From: Mesorhizobium sp. B2-8-5
GTDB lineage: Bacteria; Pseudomonadota; Alphaproteobacteria; Rhizobiales; Rhizobiaceae
Assembly: GCF_006440675.2 (NCBI RefSeq)
Contig: NZ_CP083951.1
Location: 6,399,199 to 6,463,198 of the forward strand
Direction of reading: 5' to 3'
DNA: 64,000 nucleotides
Position 1 is the stretch's first letter. Every line of letters begins with the position of its first letter. This document shows positions 17,677 to 29,595 of the stretch, in pieces. Under the pieces are notes generated by a model, which had not been told where the DNA came from, did not search any database, and worked only from the letters and a program-made list of their open reading frames with translations. Made by a program: the position numbers and the translations under genes.

Positions 17677-19896
17677 TCAGGCCGCCTCTCTGACCTCACC
17701 CTTCTGGTAGGGGTCGAAGCGCTGGTAGAAGGTCTCGCCCTTCTCGGCCATGTCGAGCAACAGCTTCGGCGCCTTGAACTCGGCGCCGTATCTCTTCTGC
17801 AGGCCCTTGGCGATCTTGACGAAACGCTTGGCCCCGATGCCGTCGATGTAGGACAGCGCGCCGCCGGTGAAGGGCGCAAAGCCGAAGGCGAGGATCGAGC
17901 CGACATCCGCCTCGCGCGGATCGGTGACGATGCCCTCTTCCATCACCCGCGCCGCTTCCAGCGCGATGGCGACCAGCAGGCGCTGCTTCAGCTCCTCATA
18001 GTCGACCTTGTCGGGGTTAAGCTGCGGATAGAGGTCCTTGAGGCCCGGCCACAGCTTCTTCTTCGCCGGCTTGGCCGGATAGTCGTAGAAACCCTTGCCG
18101 TTCTTGCGGCCGAAGCGGCCATGCATGTCGACCATGGTGTTGATCAACGCCATCTGCCTGGGATCGACGGCCTTCTCGCCGAGATCCCGGATGGTCTGCT
18201 TCATGATCTTCTGGGCAAGGTCGACGGCCGTCTCGTCGGTCAGCGCCAGCGGGCCGACCGGCATGCCGGCAGCCTTGGCGGCGTTCTCGATCATCGCCGC
18301 GGGCACGCCTTCGATCAGCATCTTGTAGGCTTCCGACATGTAGCGCAGCACGCAGCGGTTGACGTAGAAGCCGCGCGTATCGTTGACGACGATCGGCGTC
18401 TTCTTGATGGCGCGCACGAAGTCGAAGGCGACGGCCAAGGCCTTGTCGCCTGTCTTCTTGCCGAGGATGATCTCGACCAGCATCATCTTGTCGACCGGCG
18501 AGAAGAAGTGGATGCCGATGAAATTCTTCGGCCGCGCCGAGTTCTTCGCCAGAGCGGTGATTGGGATCGTCGACGTGTTCGAAGCGAAGATCGCCGACGA
18601 CTTCAGCACCGCTTCCGCCTTCTCGGTGGCTTCCTTCTTGACGCTCGAATCCTCGAAGACCGCCTCGACGACGAGATCGCAGCCGGCAAGGTCGGCATAA
18701 TCCGCCGTCGGCGTGATCAGCGACAGGAGCTTGTCCTTGTCTTCCGGCTTGGCGCGGCCCTTCTTGACCTGATCGGCCATCAGGCTGTCGGAATGCGCCT
18801 TGCCCTTCTCGGCCGACGGCAGGTCGCGGTCGAGCAGCACCACCGGAATACCGGCGCGCGCGGTGACATAGGCGATGCCGGCGCCCATGAAGCCGGCGCC
18901 GAGGATGCCGATCTTCTTGAACTTGGTCTCCGGCACGTCGGCCGGCCGGCGCGCGCCCTTGTTCAATTCCTGCAGCGACAGGAACAGCGAGCGGATCATC
19001 GCCGCCGCTTCCTTCGACTGCATGATCTCGGTGAAATAGCGCTGCTCGATCCTGAGCGCCGTGTCGAAGGGCACCAGCAGGCCTTCATAGACGCATTTCA
19101 GGATAGCGGCCGCAGCCGGATAATTGCCGTAGGTTTCGCGGCGCAGGATGGCGATCGCCGGCGGCCAGAGATTGGCGCCGGCGGCCGAATAGATCGGACC
19201 GCCGGGCAGCTTGAAACCCTTCTCGTCCCAGGGCGCCACCGGCTTCAGCCCGTTCTTGATCATCGCCTTGGCGGTCTCGACGAGTTTCGAAGGCTCGGCG
19301 ATCTCGTGGATCAGGCCCATCGCCTTCGCCTTCTGCGGCGTCAGGTTCTGGCCGGTGGTCAGCATCTGCAGCGCCTGCTGCTGGTCGGTCAGCCGCGGCA
19401 CGCGCTGGGTGCCGCCTGCACCGGGGAAGATACCGATCTTCACCTCGGGAAGCGCCATCTTCACCTTGTCGGAATCGGTGGCGACGCGGCCGTGGCAGGC
19501 GAGCGACATCTCGAAGGCGCCACCCATGCAGGTGCCGTTGATCGCCGACACAAACGGCTTGCCGCAGGTCTCGATCTTGCGGAAAAGGCCGGTCATGTAG
19601 CCGGCATTCTCGAACAGCGCCTTGGTCGCCTTGTCGAGATCCTTCTCCTTGTCGGCGGCGAAGGTGGCGAGCATCTTCTGCAGCATGCTGATGTCGGCAC
19701 CGCCGGAGAAGCTGTCCTTGCCGGAGGTGATGACGGCGCCCTTGATGGCGGCATCGCCGGCCACCTTATCGACGATGTCGTTGAGCTCGCGCATCACCTC
19801 TTCGGTGAACACGTTCATCGAGCGGTCCGGCATGTTCCAGGTGATCAGCGCAATGCCGTCGGCGTCGGTGTCGAGGGTGAAATTGGTATAGGTCAT
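17677..19896 (-). CDS. fadJ: Bifunctional enoyl-CoA hydratase / 3-hydroxyacyl-CoA dehydrogenase
   Basis: A 739-residue FadB/FadJ-type protein. The N-terminal crotonase domain (1-190) holds [13 protein letters not shown] and [20 protein letters not shown]. The NAD-binding domain begins at [20 protein letters not shown] (near 330), with ASNTSTIPI and the catalytic-region [13 protein letters not shown]. Two C-terminal dehydrogenase domains follow ([12 protein letters not shown]). It catalyses the middle two steps of beta-oxidation. GGAGAGAAG precedes the start, and it lies 15 bases after the thiolase gene. The choice between fadB and fadJ naming is conventional. Confidence 0.95.
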   Translation of the reverse strand: MTYTNFTLDTDADGIALITWNMPDRSMNVFTEEVMRELNDIVDKVAGDAAIKGAVITSGKDSFSGGADISMLQKMLATFAADKEKDLDKATKALFENAGYMTGLFRKIETCGKPFVSAINGTCMGGAFEMSLACHGRVATDSDKVKMALPEVKIGIFPGAGGTQRVPRLTDQQQALQMLTTGQNLTPQKAKAMGLIHEIAEPSKLVETAKAMIKNGLKPVAPWDEKGFKLPGGPIYSAAGANLWPPAIAILRRETYGNYPAAAAILKCVYEGLLVPFDTALRIEQRYFTEIMQSKEAAAMIRSLFLSLQELNKGARRPADVPETKFKKIGILGAGFMGAGIAYVTARAGIPVVLLDRDLPSAEKGKAHSDSLMADQVKKGRAKPEDKDKLLSLITPTADYADLAGCDLVVEAVFEDSSVKKEATEKAEAVLKSSAIFASNTSTIPITALAKNSARPKNFIGIHFFSPVDKMMLVEIILGKKTGDKALAVAFDFVRAIKKTPIVVNDTRGFYVNRCVLRYMSEAYKMLIEGVPAAMIENAAKAAGMPVGPLALTDETAVDLAQKIMKQTIRDLGEKAVDPRQMALINTMVDMHGRFGRKNGKGFYDYPAKPAKKKLWPGLKDLYPQLNPDKVDYEELKQRLLVAIALEAARVMEEGIVTDPREADVGSILAFGFAPFTGGALSYIDGIGAKRFVKIAKGLQKRYGAEFKAPKLLLDMAEKGETFYQRFDPYQKGEVREAA

Positions 19897-19911
19897 CTTC
19901 TTCTCTCCCCG

Positions 19912-21120
19912 TCAGACGCGTTCGATGATGGTGGCGGTGCCCATGCCGGCGCCGATGCAGAGCGTGACCAGCGCGGTGTTGAGGTCGCGACGCTCCAGCT
20001 CGTCAAGCACCGTGCCCAGGATCATGGCGCCGGTGGCGCCGAGCGGATGGCCCATGGCGATCGCCCCGCCATTGACGTTGATCTGGTCATGCGGGATGTC
20101 GAAAGCCTGCATGTAGCGCAGCACGACCGAAGCGAAGGCCTCGTTGAGCTCGAACAGGTCGATGTCCGACTGCTTCATCTTGGCGCGCTTCAGGAGCTTC
20201 TCGGTGACATCGACCGGACCGGTCAGCATCAGCACCGGTTCCGAGCCGATATTGGCGAAGGCGCGGATGCGCGCGCGCGGCTTGAGGCCCATCGCCTTGC
20301 CGGCTTTCTTTGAGCCGAGCAGCACGGCGGCGGCGCCGTCGACGATGCCGGAAGAATTGCCGGCATGGTGGACGTGGTTGACCTCCTCCACTTCCGGATG
20401 CTTCTGGAGGGCGACCGCGTCGAAGCCGCCCATCTCTCCCGGCATGACGAAGGACGGGTTGAGCGAGGCCAGCGACTGCATGTCGGTCGAGGGCCGTATG
20501 TGCTCGTCATGGTCGAGGATAGTGAGACCGTTCTGGTCCTTGATCGGGATCACCGAATTCTTGAAACGGCCCTCGCCCCAGGCCTTGGCGGCTCGCTTCT
20601 GGCTCTCGACCGCATAGGCGTCGACGTCGTCGCGGGAAAACCCGTATTTGGTGGCGATCAGGTCGGCCGAGATGCCCTGCGGCACGAACCAGCCGGGCAG
20701 GCCGACGGAAGGGTCCATGAACCAGGCGCCGCCGGACATGCCCATGCCAACGCGCGACATGGATTCGACGCCGCCGGCAATGACGATCTCGTCCGCCCCT
20801 TGCGCGATCTTGGCGGCGCCGAAATTGATGGCGTCGAGACCCGAGGCGCAGAAGCGCGATATCTGCATGCCGGGCGCCGAGGTCGCGTAGCCGGCCTCGA
20901 ACGCGGCTGCACGCGGAATGACGGAGCCCGCCTCGCCGACCGGATCGACACAGCCGAAGATGATGTCGTCGACATTGCCGGTGTCGAGCCCGTTGCGGTC
21001 GCGCAGCGCCTCAAGCGTCCTCGCGGCGAGCCGCACCGCCGGCACCTCGTGCAGCGAGCCATCCTTCTTGCCCTTGCCACGCGGCGTGCGCACGGCGTCA
21101 TAGACGTAAGCCTCAGTCAT
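19912..21120 (-). CDS. fadA: Acetyl-CoA C-acyltransferase (3-ketoacyl-CoA thiolase)
   Basis: A 402-residue thiolase, forming with the downstream hydratase/dehydrogenase a beta-oxidation pair. The nucleophilic cysteine is in [17 protein letters not shown] (near residue 90). The C-terminal [16 protein letters not shown] histidine and the second cysteine, [19 protein letters not shown], are in place. AAGGAG precedes the ATG. The spacing is 33 bases from the acyl-CoA dehydrogenase gene upstream. Confidence 0.95.
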   Translation of the reverse strand: MTEAYVYDAVRTPRGKGKKDGSLHEVPAVRLAARTLEALRDRNGLDTGNVDDIIFGCVDPVGEAGSVIPRAAAFEAGYATSAPGMQISRFCASGLDAINFGAAKIAQGADEIVIAGGVESMSRVGMGMSGGAWFMDPSVGLPGWFVPQGISADLIATKYGFSRDDVDAYAVESQKRAAKAWGEGRFKNSVIPIKDQNGLTILDHDEHIRPSTDMQSLASLNPSFVMPGEMGGFDAVALQKHPEVEEVNHVHHAGNSSGIVDGAAAVLLGSKKAGKAMGLKPRARIRAFANIGSEPVLMLTGPVDVTEKLLKRAKMKQSDIDLFELNEAFASVVLRYMQAFDIPHDQINVNGGAIAMGHPLGATGAMILGTVLDELERRDLNTALVTLCIGAGMGTATIIERV

Positions 21121-21153
21121 TTTCGTGCTCCTTGGCTTTGCCGGCCGCCGCGC

Positions 21154-22326
<1,173 letters not shown>

Positions 22327-22378
22327 GATTTCCTCCGCGTTCCGACAATTGTAGGCCGGCGGTGCCGGTCCGCCGAAC

Positions 22379-24175
22379 CTAGAACGCTTCCGCCGGCAGC
22401 GCCATTAGCGTGTCCGCGCCACTCGAGATGCGGGCAAGACGCGTCGCCGTTTCCGGCATGACGCGATCCATGAAGAAGCGCGCGGTCACCAGCTTGGTGT
22501 CGTAGAACACCGCAGCGCCGTTGGCGCCTTGCGCGAGCTTCGCCTGCGCGGATTTCGCCATCTGCGCCCACATGTAGCCCAGCGCCACCAAGCCGAAGAG
22601 ATGCATATAGTCGGTCGAGGCGGCACCGGCATTGTCGGGTTTGGCCACGGCGTTCTGCACCAGCCACATGGTGGCCGCCTGCAAATCGTTGAGACCCTTC
22701 TTCAGCGTCTTGGTGAAGGACGCCATCTTCTCGTCGGCGCGGTTTTCCTCGCAGAATTCGCCGACTTCCTTGAAGAAGGCCTGCACCGCGCGGCCACCAT
22801 TTTGCGCCAGCTTGCGGCCGACGAGGTCGAGCGCCTGGATGCCGTTGGCGCCTTCATAGATCATGGCGATGCGGGCGTCGCGCACGAACTGGCTCATGCC
22901 GTGCTCTTCGATGTAGCCGTGGCCGCCGAACACCTGCTGCGCCATCACCGCATGATCGAAACCCTTATCGGTGAGCACGCCCTTGACCACCGGCGTCATC
23001 AGGCCGGTGTAGTCGTCGGCCGCCTGGCGGTCCTTGTCGTCGCCCGAGCGATGCGCGACGTCGGACTTGATCGCCGTCCACAACGCCAGCGCGCGACCGG
23101 CCTCGTTGAAGGCCTTCATGGTCATCAGCGAACGGCGGATGTCGGGATGGACGATGATCGGGTCGGCCTTCTTGTCCGGCGCCTTGGCGCCCGACAGCGA
23201 ACGGCCCTGCAAGCGGTCCTTGGCATAGGAAACAGCGTTCTGATAGGCGATCTCGGAGACCGAAAGCCCCTGCAGGCCGACACCGAGGCGGGCCTCGTTC
23301 ATCATCGTGAACATGGCCTTCAGGCCGCCGTTCAATTCGCCGAGCAGCGTGCCCTCCGCCTCGTCATAATTCATGACGCAGGTCGAGTTGCCGTGGATGC
23401 CCATCTTCTCCTCGATCGAGCCGCAGGAGAGCGTGTTGCGCTGGCCGGGATTGCCCGAGGCATCGAGCTTGAGCTTCGGCACGATGAACAGCGAGATGCC
23501 CTTCACGCCTTCCGGCGCGCCCTCGGCGCGGGCAAGCACCAGATGGACGATGTTGTCCGACATGTCGTGCTCGCCGGCGGAGATGAAGATCTTCTGGCCG
23601 GAAATCCTGTAGGTGCCATCGCCATTGGGAACGGCCTTGGTGCGCAGCAGGCCGAGGTCGGTGCCGCAATGCGGCTCGGTCAGGTTCATGGTGCCGGTCC
23701 AGGCGCCCTCGATCAGCCTGGGCAGCCATGTCGCCTTCTGCTCGTCCGTGCCGTGGGTGACGATGGCCGCGATCGCGCCTTGCGTCAGGCCGGGATACAT
23801 CATCAGCGCCATGTTGGCGGAGATCATATATTCGGAGACGGCGGTGTGGACGGCGTAAGGGAGGCCCTGGCCACCGAACTCGGCAGGCGCTGCAAGCCCC
23901 ATCCAGCCGCCTTCGCGATACTGGTCGTAAGCGTTCTTGAAACCCTTGGGCGTCGTCACCGAGCCGTCGTCATGGCGTACGCAGCCTTCCATGTCGCCGA
24001 CGCGGTTCAACGGATGCATGACGTTTTCGGCAAGCTTGGCGCCCTCGGCGAGGATCGCCTCGAGCACGTCGGGCGTCGCATCCGAGAAGCCCGGAAGGTT
24101 GGAATAGCGCTGATAGCCCAGCACGTCGTTGAAAACGAACAGCGTGTCCTGGACCGGCGCCCTGTAGATCGTCAT
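22379..24175 (-). CDS. Acyl-CoA dehydrogenase, large FadE-type with C-terminal extension
   Basis: A 598-residue acyl-CoA dehydrogenase with the extended C-terminal domain found in long-chain enzymes. The start [10 protein letters not shown] follows GGAGGAAGGC. Core motifs: [78 protein letters not shown]. First gene of the operon; two acyl-CoA dehydrogenases of different chain-length type would widen substrate range. A palindrome 98-119 bases upstream probably binds the divergent-side MerR regulator. Confidence 0.94.
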   Translation of the reverse strand: MTIYRAPVQDTLFVFNDVLGYQRYSNLPGFSDATPDVLEAILAEGAKLAENVMHPLNRVGDMEGCVRHDDGSVTTPKGFKNAYDQYREGGWMGLAAPAEFGGQGLPYAVHTAVSEYMISANMALMMYPGLTQGAIAAIVTHGTDEQKATWLPRLIEGAWTGTMNLTEPHCGTDLGLLRTKAVPNGDGTYRISGQKIFISAGEHDMSDNIVHLVLARAEGAPEGVKGISLFIVPKLKLDASGNPGQRNTLSCGSIEEKMGIHGNSTCVMNYDEAEGTLLGELNGGLKAMFTMMNEARLGVGLQGLSVSEIAYQNAVSYAKDRLQGRSLSGAKAPDKKADPIIVHPDIRRSLMTMKAFNEAGRALALWTAIKSDVAHRSGDDKDRQAADDYTGLMTPVVKGVLTDKGFDHAVMAQQVFGGHGYIEEHGMSQFVRDARIAMIYEGANGIQALDLVGRKLAQNGGRAVQAFFKEVGEFCEENRADEKMASFTKTLKKGLNDLQAATMWLVQNAVAKPDNAGAASTDYMHLFGLVALGYMWAQMAKSAQAKLAQGANGAAVFYDTKLVTARFFMDRVMPETATRLARISSGADTLMALPAEAF

Positions 24176-24272
24176 GCCTTCCTCCACCCTTATAGTGCCG
24201 GCCGGCCAGCAAGTTCCTTATCCACGTCCTGGACAGGAGGCCGGGCCAATGTCGATGCCCCGATAGCAAATA

Positions 24273-24294
24273 TTGACGTTTGCGTAAACGTCAA
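24273..24294. promoter_or_regulatory. Palindrome upstream of the beta-oxidation operon (MerR-type operator)
   Basis: Nine-base arms TTGACGTTT and AAACGTCAA separated by GCGT. Size and symmetry fit a MerR-family operator between -35 and -10. A near copy (14 of 16 core bases) lies at 24998-25013 before the merR gene. The TTTACGT/ACGTAAA character resembles what I remember of the LiuR motif. Confidence 0.6.
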
Positions 24295-24342
24295 CTTCGT
24301 CGCAGCCAAAAATTTATGTGAGCGGTTCGGCATTGTGGCGAC

Positions 24343-24373
24343 AAAAAAGCCGCGCGGCTACAGCCGCGCGGCT
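24343..24373 (-). terminator. Intrinsic terminator after the MerR gene
   Basis: On the minus strand AGCCGCGCGGC, a 3-base loop, GCCGCGCGGCT and then TTTTTTGT. It ends the regulator transcript before the fad promoter. Confidence 0.85.
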
Positions 24374-24410
24374 CTCCATTTCCGGGATCTTCCCTGTTGA
24401 GGGCCAGCGT

Positions 24411-24875
24411 TCAGCCAGCGGCGCTGGCCTGCGGCGCCGCTGTGCGCTCGACGAGCATCTGGCGCACCGCCGTCATCGACGTGCTCAACTCGTTGATGGC
24501 GTCGTCGATCAGCGCGCGCTGCTTCTGCAGGCGGGCGAGTTGCTTCTCCGACTTGTCGAGGGCCAGCCGCAACTGCTTGGTGTTGGTGCCGGTCGGATCG
24601 TAGAGATCCATCATCTGCTTGACGTCGCGCAGCGAGAACCCGACCTTGCGGCCGAGCAGGATCAGCTTCAGGCGGGCCTTGTCGCGGCGCGTGTAGAGAC
24701 GGGTCGAGCCGTCGCGATGCGGATTGAGCAGGCCCTTGTCTTCATAGAAACGCAGCGTGCGCAGCGTCACACCGTATTTCTTGGCCATCTCGCCGATGCG
24801 GACGAATTCCTCGCCGGCTTCGAGCGGTATGTCATTGGTATTGGCCGCGGCTTCGCCGGGCGAAACAAGTTTCAT
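24411..24875 (-). CDS. MerR-family regulator of fatty/branched-chain acid catabolism
   Basis: A 154-residue MerR protein from the start MKLVSPGEAAANTND (a longer start at 24917 is possible). The winged HTH reads FVRIGEMAKKYGVTLRTLRFYEDKGLLNPHRDGSTRLYTRRDKARL. The dimer coiled coil follows (residues ~85-140, QLRLALDKSEKQLARLQKQRALIDDAINEL). There is no cysteine set for metals. It sits just upstream of the acyl-CoA dehydrogenase operon, and matching palindromes precede both units, so it probably controls the operon and itself, much like LiuR. Confidence 0.85.
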   Translation of the reverse strand: MKLVSPGEAAANTNDIPLEAGEEFVRIGEMAKKYGVTLRTLRFYEDKGLLNPHRDGSTRLYTRRDKARLKLILLGRKVGFSLRDVKQMMDLYDPTGTNTKQLRLALDKSEKQLARLQKQRALIDDAINELSTSMTAVRQMLVERTAAPQASAAG

Positions 24876-25327
24876 GGTCACTGGCTTTCCCCTGGTGGCG
24901 TCGCGGTCTCGGACCAAGCGTCGCCTGAATGGAAGCGGGGGCGTGCTTCCAATCGTGGTTGCAACAAGTCAATCGCAAGAGGCACGGCTTCGCACCTTTT
25001 ACGTTTACGTCAATTCTATATCGACAGCCACGGGGTGACGCAAGGGCGTTGTCAAAACGGACCTTTATGCCGCACCCGTAAGGCGGCGCATGATTTATGC
25101 GCGTCTTCTTAAGCTTGGTTAACGCCTTGTTTACCACGTTGGGCGAAATGTGCGCATGTCGGTCACCCGTGGTTATCCTGTAGCGAATTTTTCACGGTTT
25201 TTCGAAGCGCGGGTGAAAACCCGGGAAGCCCGTCTTCCTCCGCGGCAAAACCGCCCGGCTCGCTTCGTTCCCGACAGGACTTTGGGAAACCGGCCTTTGG
25301 CCGGCCATTCTGAACACGGGCGCATCG
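24876..25327. other. Intergenic region between merR and podJ
   Basis: About 450 bases with no convincing gene. It holds the second MerR-type half palindrome, TTTACGTTTACGTCAA at 24998-25013, on the merR side. Further right is an AT-richer stretch (25100-25140) with TTAAGCTTGGTTAACG, which looks like a CtrA site but with a 6-base rather than 7-base spacer. An imperfect GGGTTTTCACCC-type hairpin region lies near 25190-25230. Confidence 0.5.
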
Positions 25328-28300
25328 ATGAACAGCAAGCGGTCCTATCTCGATACACTCAACGCCGGCAGGCAACGCCGGCCGCAGCCCTCGCTCGAAG
25401 AACTGAACCGCTCGCTCGAAACGCTGGAGCAGCGGCTGGACCGGACGCGAGCCGACATGCCCGATCGCCCCGACCTGCGGCGGCCGGTCGAGCAGCCGCG
25501 TTATCCAAGCACGCAGCCTTACGGCCAGCCGCGCTGGTACGAGGATACCTATTCCGCGCAAAGGCCGCTGGACCGGCCGCAGCAGAATCCGGCACCGCAA
25601 AATCCCGGCCCGCAGAACCAATGGCCGCAAAATCGCGCCCCGCAAAATCCGACGCCCGCCGCGCCCGCCTTCGGCCAGAGCTACCAGGCGATCGCGCGTG
25701 ACATCGACCGGGTGCGCGGCCAGGAAGACAGCGTCGCCATGGTCGGCAAGATCGCCGTCGAACTGCGCGGCCTGCGCGAGGAACTGCGCCACCAGATGAC
25801 CGTCGGCCTGCAGCGCGAATTCGAAGCGTTCCGCCAGGACATCGATCGCGCCATGCAGGCCAACAGCCAGGGCGGCGCTCCGTCGAGCGGCATGCCCGAC
25901 AAGAGCAGCGCCGAGCTCGGCCTCGAATTCGAGCGGCTTTCGGGAGCCATCCAGACGCTCGCCGAAAAAAGCGACGACCGCAGCGTCAACCTGCTGCGGC
26001 TGGAACTGGAACAGGTGAAGGGCGCGCTGGACACGCTGGCGCGCGAGGAAAGCCTGCAGAAGGTCGACCGCCGTTGGGACGACTTCGATCGCCGCTGGAG
26101 CGCCTTCGAGGACCGCGTCGACGCCGACCAGCGCAAGCGCGCCGAAGGCCCGAGCCTTTCGGTGCTGACCGATCGGCTCGAACAGATCAGCAGCGCCGTC
26201 AGCAACCTGCCGGAATCGCTTTCGCTGCGCTCGCTGGAGGAGAAGGTGCGCACGCTTGCCGGCGCGGTCGACCGTTTCGCCGGCCAGCAGACCGCGCGCG
26301 GTGGCGAGACGCTCGCCATGATCGACGAGCGGCTGGATGAGATTTCGCGCGCCATCGTCGCGTCGACGGTGGCCGCGCAGGCCAATGCCTTCGATCCCGA
26401 AAGCTTCGGTCGGATCGAGAAGCGCATGGCCTCCCTGGCGGTTCAGATCGAAGAGGTCGCACAGTCGCGGCCTGGAGCGGAAGTTCTGGATCGCCTCAGT
26501 CTCCTGTCCAGCCGTGTGGATCAGCTGGCGGGCAGGGCGGACCTGCCCGAGCAGGCCATGGAGCGGCTCGGCAAGCAGATCGCCTTGATCACCGACAAGA
26601 TGGACCGCGCGCCGGCCCTGCCAGATGCCGACCAGATCTTCCAGGGCCTCGAGCAGCGCTTCGACGCGCTGTCAATATTGCTTGAGCGCCGCCAGGGCGA
26701 TGCGATCGAACAGGGCAATATGCTGTTCCGCGATCTCGAGCGTCGGCTGGACGAGGTCGCGGACAGGCTTGACCAGCGCATGCGCCGGGACGAGAGCGCC
26801 GGCATCATGGAGGCGATCGACGCCCGCTTCACCGCTTTGGCCAAGCGCATCGAGACGCGCACGCCCGATCCCGCCAACGAGATGGCGATCCGCGGGCTGG
26901 AAAGCCGGCTCGAGGACATTTCCAGCCGGCTGGAATCGTCCGCGCAGCAGGTCGCGGGCATCGATCCGGCACTGATCCGCAGCCTGGAAGCGCAGGTCGC
27001 CGGCCTCTCTGCGCATCTTTCCAAGCCCGGCACGCCGCTGCCCGAGTTCGAAGACATCAGCCCGCGCCTCAACCAGATCGAGAAGTCGCTGGCCGGCACG
27101 CGCGATTCCATCCTGAGCGTGGCGCGCGAGGCGGCCGAGAGCGCCGTCAAATCGCTTTCCGACTCGACGTCCAGCACGGCCCAGACCAACGCGACCGCCG
27201 TTGCCGGCCTCGCCCAGGACCTGAAGACGCTCGAGGCGCTCACCCGGCGCTCCGACGAGCGCAACTCGCGGACATTCGAGGCGATCCACGACACGCTGCT
27301 GAAGATCGTCGACCGGCTGGGCTCGCTGGAAACGAGCGAGGCCAGCGAAGCGGTCAGCGAGTTGGTCGATCCGCAACCGGCCGGCAAGCGCGGCGGCCGC
27401 GGCGGCAAGATAGCGGTGCAGGACGCGCCTTCGATGGACATCGACCAGCCGCTGCCGCTCACGGGAGACATGGCCAGCCTGGAAGGCCGCGCGGCGGCGA
27501 TCATGCGCGATGAGCCAGATGCGCCGCGCACGCCCGCGGAAGCCGCGGCCGCAGCGGCCATGGCAGCGCTCGGACCGGACGTGATCGGCGATAAGAGCGA
27601 GACGGCCGGCCGCAGGAAATCGATGTTCAGCGGCCTGGCGCGCGCCTTCAAGGGCAAGAAGGATGCGGATACGCAGCCGCTTGCCGGCTCGGCGCCGGTG
27701 GGCGACGTGCCAAGCGTCGACATCGATGAGCCGCTCGACCCCAAGGCCGCCAACCGGCCCTTGGAACCAGGTTCTGGCGCGCCGGACCTCAACGCCATCA
27801 TGAAGCGTGTGCGCGACGAGCGTGGCGGCCAGCCGGCCCGGCGCGCCGAGGGCGACGCCGCCAAGTCCGATTTCATCGCCGCGGCCCGCCGCGCGGCCCA
27901 GGCCGCCGCCGCGGAAGCCGACACGCTGAAGCGGCAATCGACCATGACCGGCCCGGTGAAGGCGCTGAGGATAGGCGACCTGCTCAAGGCGCGGCGCAAG
28001 CCGATCCTGATGGCAGCGGCGGCGATCATGATGGCGCTGGCGGGCCTGCAGCTGGGCAAGGCCTTCTTGGCCGATCCCGTCGAAACGGCCAACAACCAGC
28101 CCGCCCCGATCGTCTCCACGCAGACGGTCGATACGGCTTCGCTCGATGCCACAGCCGCACCGAAGGCCGACACGGACACCGCGCAGGCCGAAAGCACCCC
28201 GGCCCGCCCCGTCAGGCAGGCAGAGCCCGTCAAGGACGCGGCGCCGGCCGCTTCCTTCCCCGCAAGTCCTGAAGCTGCCACCGCCATGCCGGCCGAACCG

Positions 28301-29404
28301 ACGCCCGCGCCAGTGGCGCTTGCCGCGCCTGCCGCGCCGGCGCCGGCCCCGATGGCGTCGGCGACGCCGTCCGAACCTGCCGCAGCCGCCACCGCGACGG
28401 ACACGGATGGCGACACGCAGCCGATGGCCAAGGCCCCAGAGACGGCCAGCCCCGCAGCCGGGAGCCCCCCCGCCGGCGCGCCGGCTGCCACCTCCGCCGA
28501 CACGACAGGCGCCGTGCCGCCCGCGGCAAGCCAGACGGCCGCGGCCAAATTCGACATTCCCTCCGAAATCGGTCCGGTGGCGCTGCGCGACGCGGCCGCC
28601 GGCGGCGACGCCAAGGCGCTGTTCGAGATCGGCTCGCGCTACGCGGAATCGCGCGGCGTGAAGGAAGACATGAAGGCAGCCGCCAAATGGTATGAGCAGT
28701 CGGCCGAGCTCGGCTTCGCGCCGGCCGAATACCGTATCGGCAATTTCTACGAAAAAGGCATCGGCGTCGCGCGCGACATCAAGAAGGCCAAGACCTACTA
28801 TCAACTCGCCGCCGAACAGGGCAACGCCAGCGCAATGCACAATCTGGCGGTGCTGTTCGCCATGGCGGCGGACGGCGTGACCGACAATGAATCGGCGACG
28901 CACTGGTTCCAGGAAGCCGCCGACCTCGGCGTCAAGGACAGCCAGTTCAACCTCGGCATCCTGGCCGCCAAGGGCGTCGGCATGAAGCAGGACCTGGAAG
29001 AATCCTACAAATGGTTCGCCCTGGTCGCCAAGACCGGCGACAAGGACGCTGCCGCCAAGCGCGACGAGATCGCCAACGCTTTGCGGCCCGAGCAGCTCGA
29101 GCGGGCGCGCGCGGCCACGGAATTGTGGAAGGCCAAGCCGCTCAACGCGGCCGCCAACTCGGCCGACGTTCCGGAGTCCTGGCAGGACAGCGCGCCGCAG
29201 ACCACCGCCAGCATCGACATGAAGAAGGCGGTGAAGAACATCCAGCTGATCCTCAACAAGAACGGCTATGACGCCGGAGGCGCCGACGGCGTGATGGGCG
29301 GCAAGACCAAGACCGCCATCATGGCCTTCCAGACCGACAACAAGATGAAGCCGACCGGCGAGATCGACGCGCCGCTCGTCAAGGCGCTCCTGGCGAAGAA
29401 ATAA
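25328..29404 (+). CDS. podJ: PodJ-like polar localisation protein
   Basis: A 1358-residue bitopic protein. The N-terminal cytoplasmic part (1-~700) is mostly coiled coil with repeated DRLDQ/ERLEEISS-type heptads. A basic stretch leads to one membrane helix near 892-910 (ILMAAAAIMMALAGLQLG). Then comes a Pro/Ala/Thr-rich periplasmic linker (920-1070), Sel1/TPR-like repeats (about 1095-1260, for example AAAKWYEQSAELGFAPAEYR) and a C-terminal peptidoglycan-binding domain (NIQLILNKNGYDAGG, GGKTKTAIMAFQ). This is the domain order of PodJ, the polar organiser of Caulobacter and Agrobacterium. Its neighbourhood gives no further clue. Confidence 0.9.
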   Translation: MNSKRSYLDTLNAGRQRRPQPSLEELNRSLETLEQRLDRTRADMPDRPDLRRPVEQPRYPSTQPYGQPRWYEDTYSAQRPLDRPQQNPAPQNPGPQNQWPQNRAPQNPTPAAPAFGQSYQAIARDIDRVRGQEDSVAMVGKIAVELRGLREELRHQMTVGLQREFEAFRQDIDRAMQANSQGGAPSSGMPDKSSAELGLEFERLSGAIQTLAEKSDDRSVNLLRLELEQVKGALDTLAREESLQKVDRRWDDFDRRWSAFEDRVDADQRKRAEGPSLSVLTDRLEQISSAVSNLPESLSLRSLEEKVRTLAGAVDRFAGQQTARGGETLAMIDERLDEISRAIVASTVAAQANAFDPESFGRIEKRMASLAVQIEEVAQSRPGAEVLDRLSLLSSRVDQLAGRADLPEQAMERLGKQIALITDKMDRAPALPDADQIFQGLEQRFDALSILLERRQGDAIEQGNMLFRDLERRLDEVADRLDQRMRRDESAGIMEAIDARFTALAKRIETRTPDPANEMAIRGLESRLEDISSRLESSAQQVAGIDPALIRSLEAQVAGLSAHLSKPGTPLPEFEDISPRLNQIEKSLAGTRDSILSVAREAAESAVKSLSDSTSSTAQTNATAVAGLAQDLKTLEALTRRSDERNSRTFEAIHDTLLKIVDRLGSLETSEASEAVSELVDPQPAGKRGGRGGKIAVQDAPSMDIDQPLPLTGDMASLEGRAAAIMRDEPDAPRTPAEAAAAAAMAALGPDVIGDKSETAGRRKSMFSGLARAFKGKKDADTQPLAGSAPVGDVPSVDIDEPLDPKAANRPLEPGSGAPDLNAIMKRVRDERGGQPARRAEGDAAKSDFIAAARRAAQAAAAEADTLKRQSTMTGPVKALRIGDLLKARRKPILMAAAAIMMALAGLQLGKAFLADPVETANNQPAPIVSTQTVDTASLDATAAPKADTDTAQAESTPARPVRQAEPVKDAAPAASFPASPEAATAMPAEPTPAPVALAAPAAPAPAPMASATPSEPAAAATATDTDGDTQPMAKAPETASPAAGSPPAGAPAATSADTTGAVPPAASQTAAAKFDIPSEIGPVALRDAAAGGDAKALFEIGSRYAESRGVKEDMKAAAKWYEQSAELGFAPAEYRIGNFYEKGIGVARDIKKAKTYYQLAAEQGNASAMHNLAVLFAMAADGVTDNESATHWFQEAADLGVKDSQFNLGILAAKGVGMKQDLEESYKWFALVAKTGDKDAAAKRDEIANALRPEQLERARAATELWKAKPLNAAANSADVPESWQDSAPQTTASIDMKKAVKNIQLILNKNGYDAGGADGVMGGKTKTAIMAFQTDNKMKPTGEIDAPLVKALLAKK

Positions 29405-29475
29405 CGGCAGCCGCGTCGCATACACGACGCCTTGCCACACATTTGCCTGTTAACTGATTGAGATGGTTTTTGTTT

Positions 29476-29511
29476 CGGCGCGGCGGCGGGGTTGAACCCG
29501 CCGCCGCGCCG
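29476..29511. terminator. Perfect 15-bp GC hairpin after podJ
   Basis: Arms CGGCGCGGCGGCGGG and CCCGCCGCCGCGCCG flank a 6-base loop. No T-run follows on either strand, so it is a terminator-like or mRNA-stabilising hairpin rather than a clean intrinsic terminator. It lies 72 bases after the podJ stop. Confidence 0.55.
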
Positions 29512-29595
29512 TCGCAAGAAAAAATTGGCTTTTCGGTGCTTTATTGTCCGGGGACGGCACTTTGGGCCGACAGACAAACTGATCGAGACAGACGG

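Noticed and set aside
17626..20313. A long open frame (895 codons) opposite the hydratase/dehydrogenase and thiolase genes
   Set aside because: It has no recognisable domain, is low-complexity and is a mirror of GC-rich codon bias; the opposite strand carries clear enzymes with catalytic motifs.
25109..25125. CtrA box upstream of podJ (TTAAGCTTGGTTAAC)
   Set aside because: The spacer is 6 rather than 7 bases; kept only as a note in the intergenic entry.
26521..29440. Large frames opposite podJ
   Set aside because: They reflect the repetitive Ala/Pro/coiled-coil sequence of podJ and show no domain.
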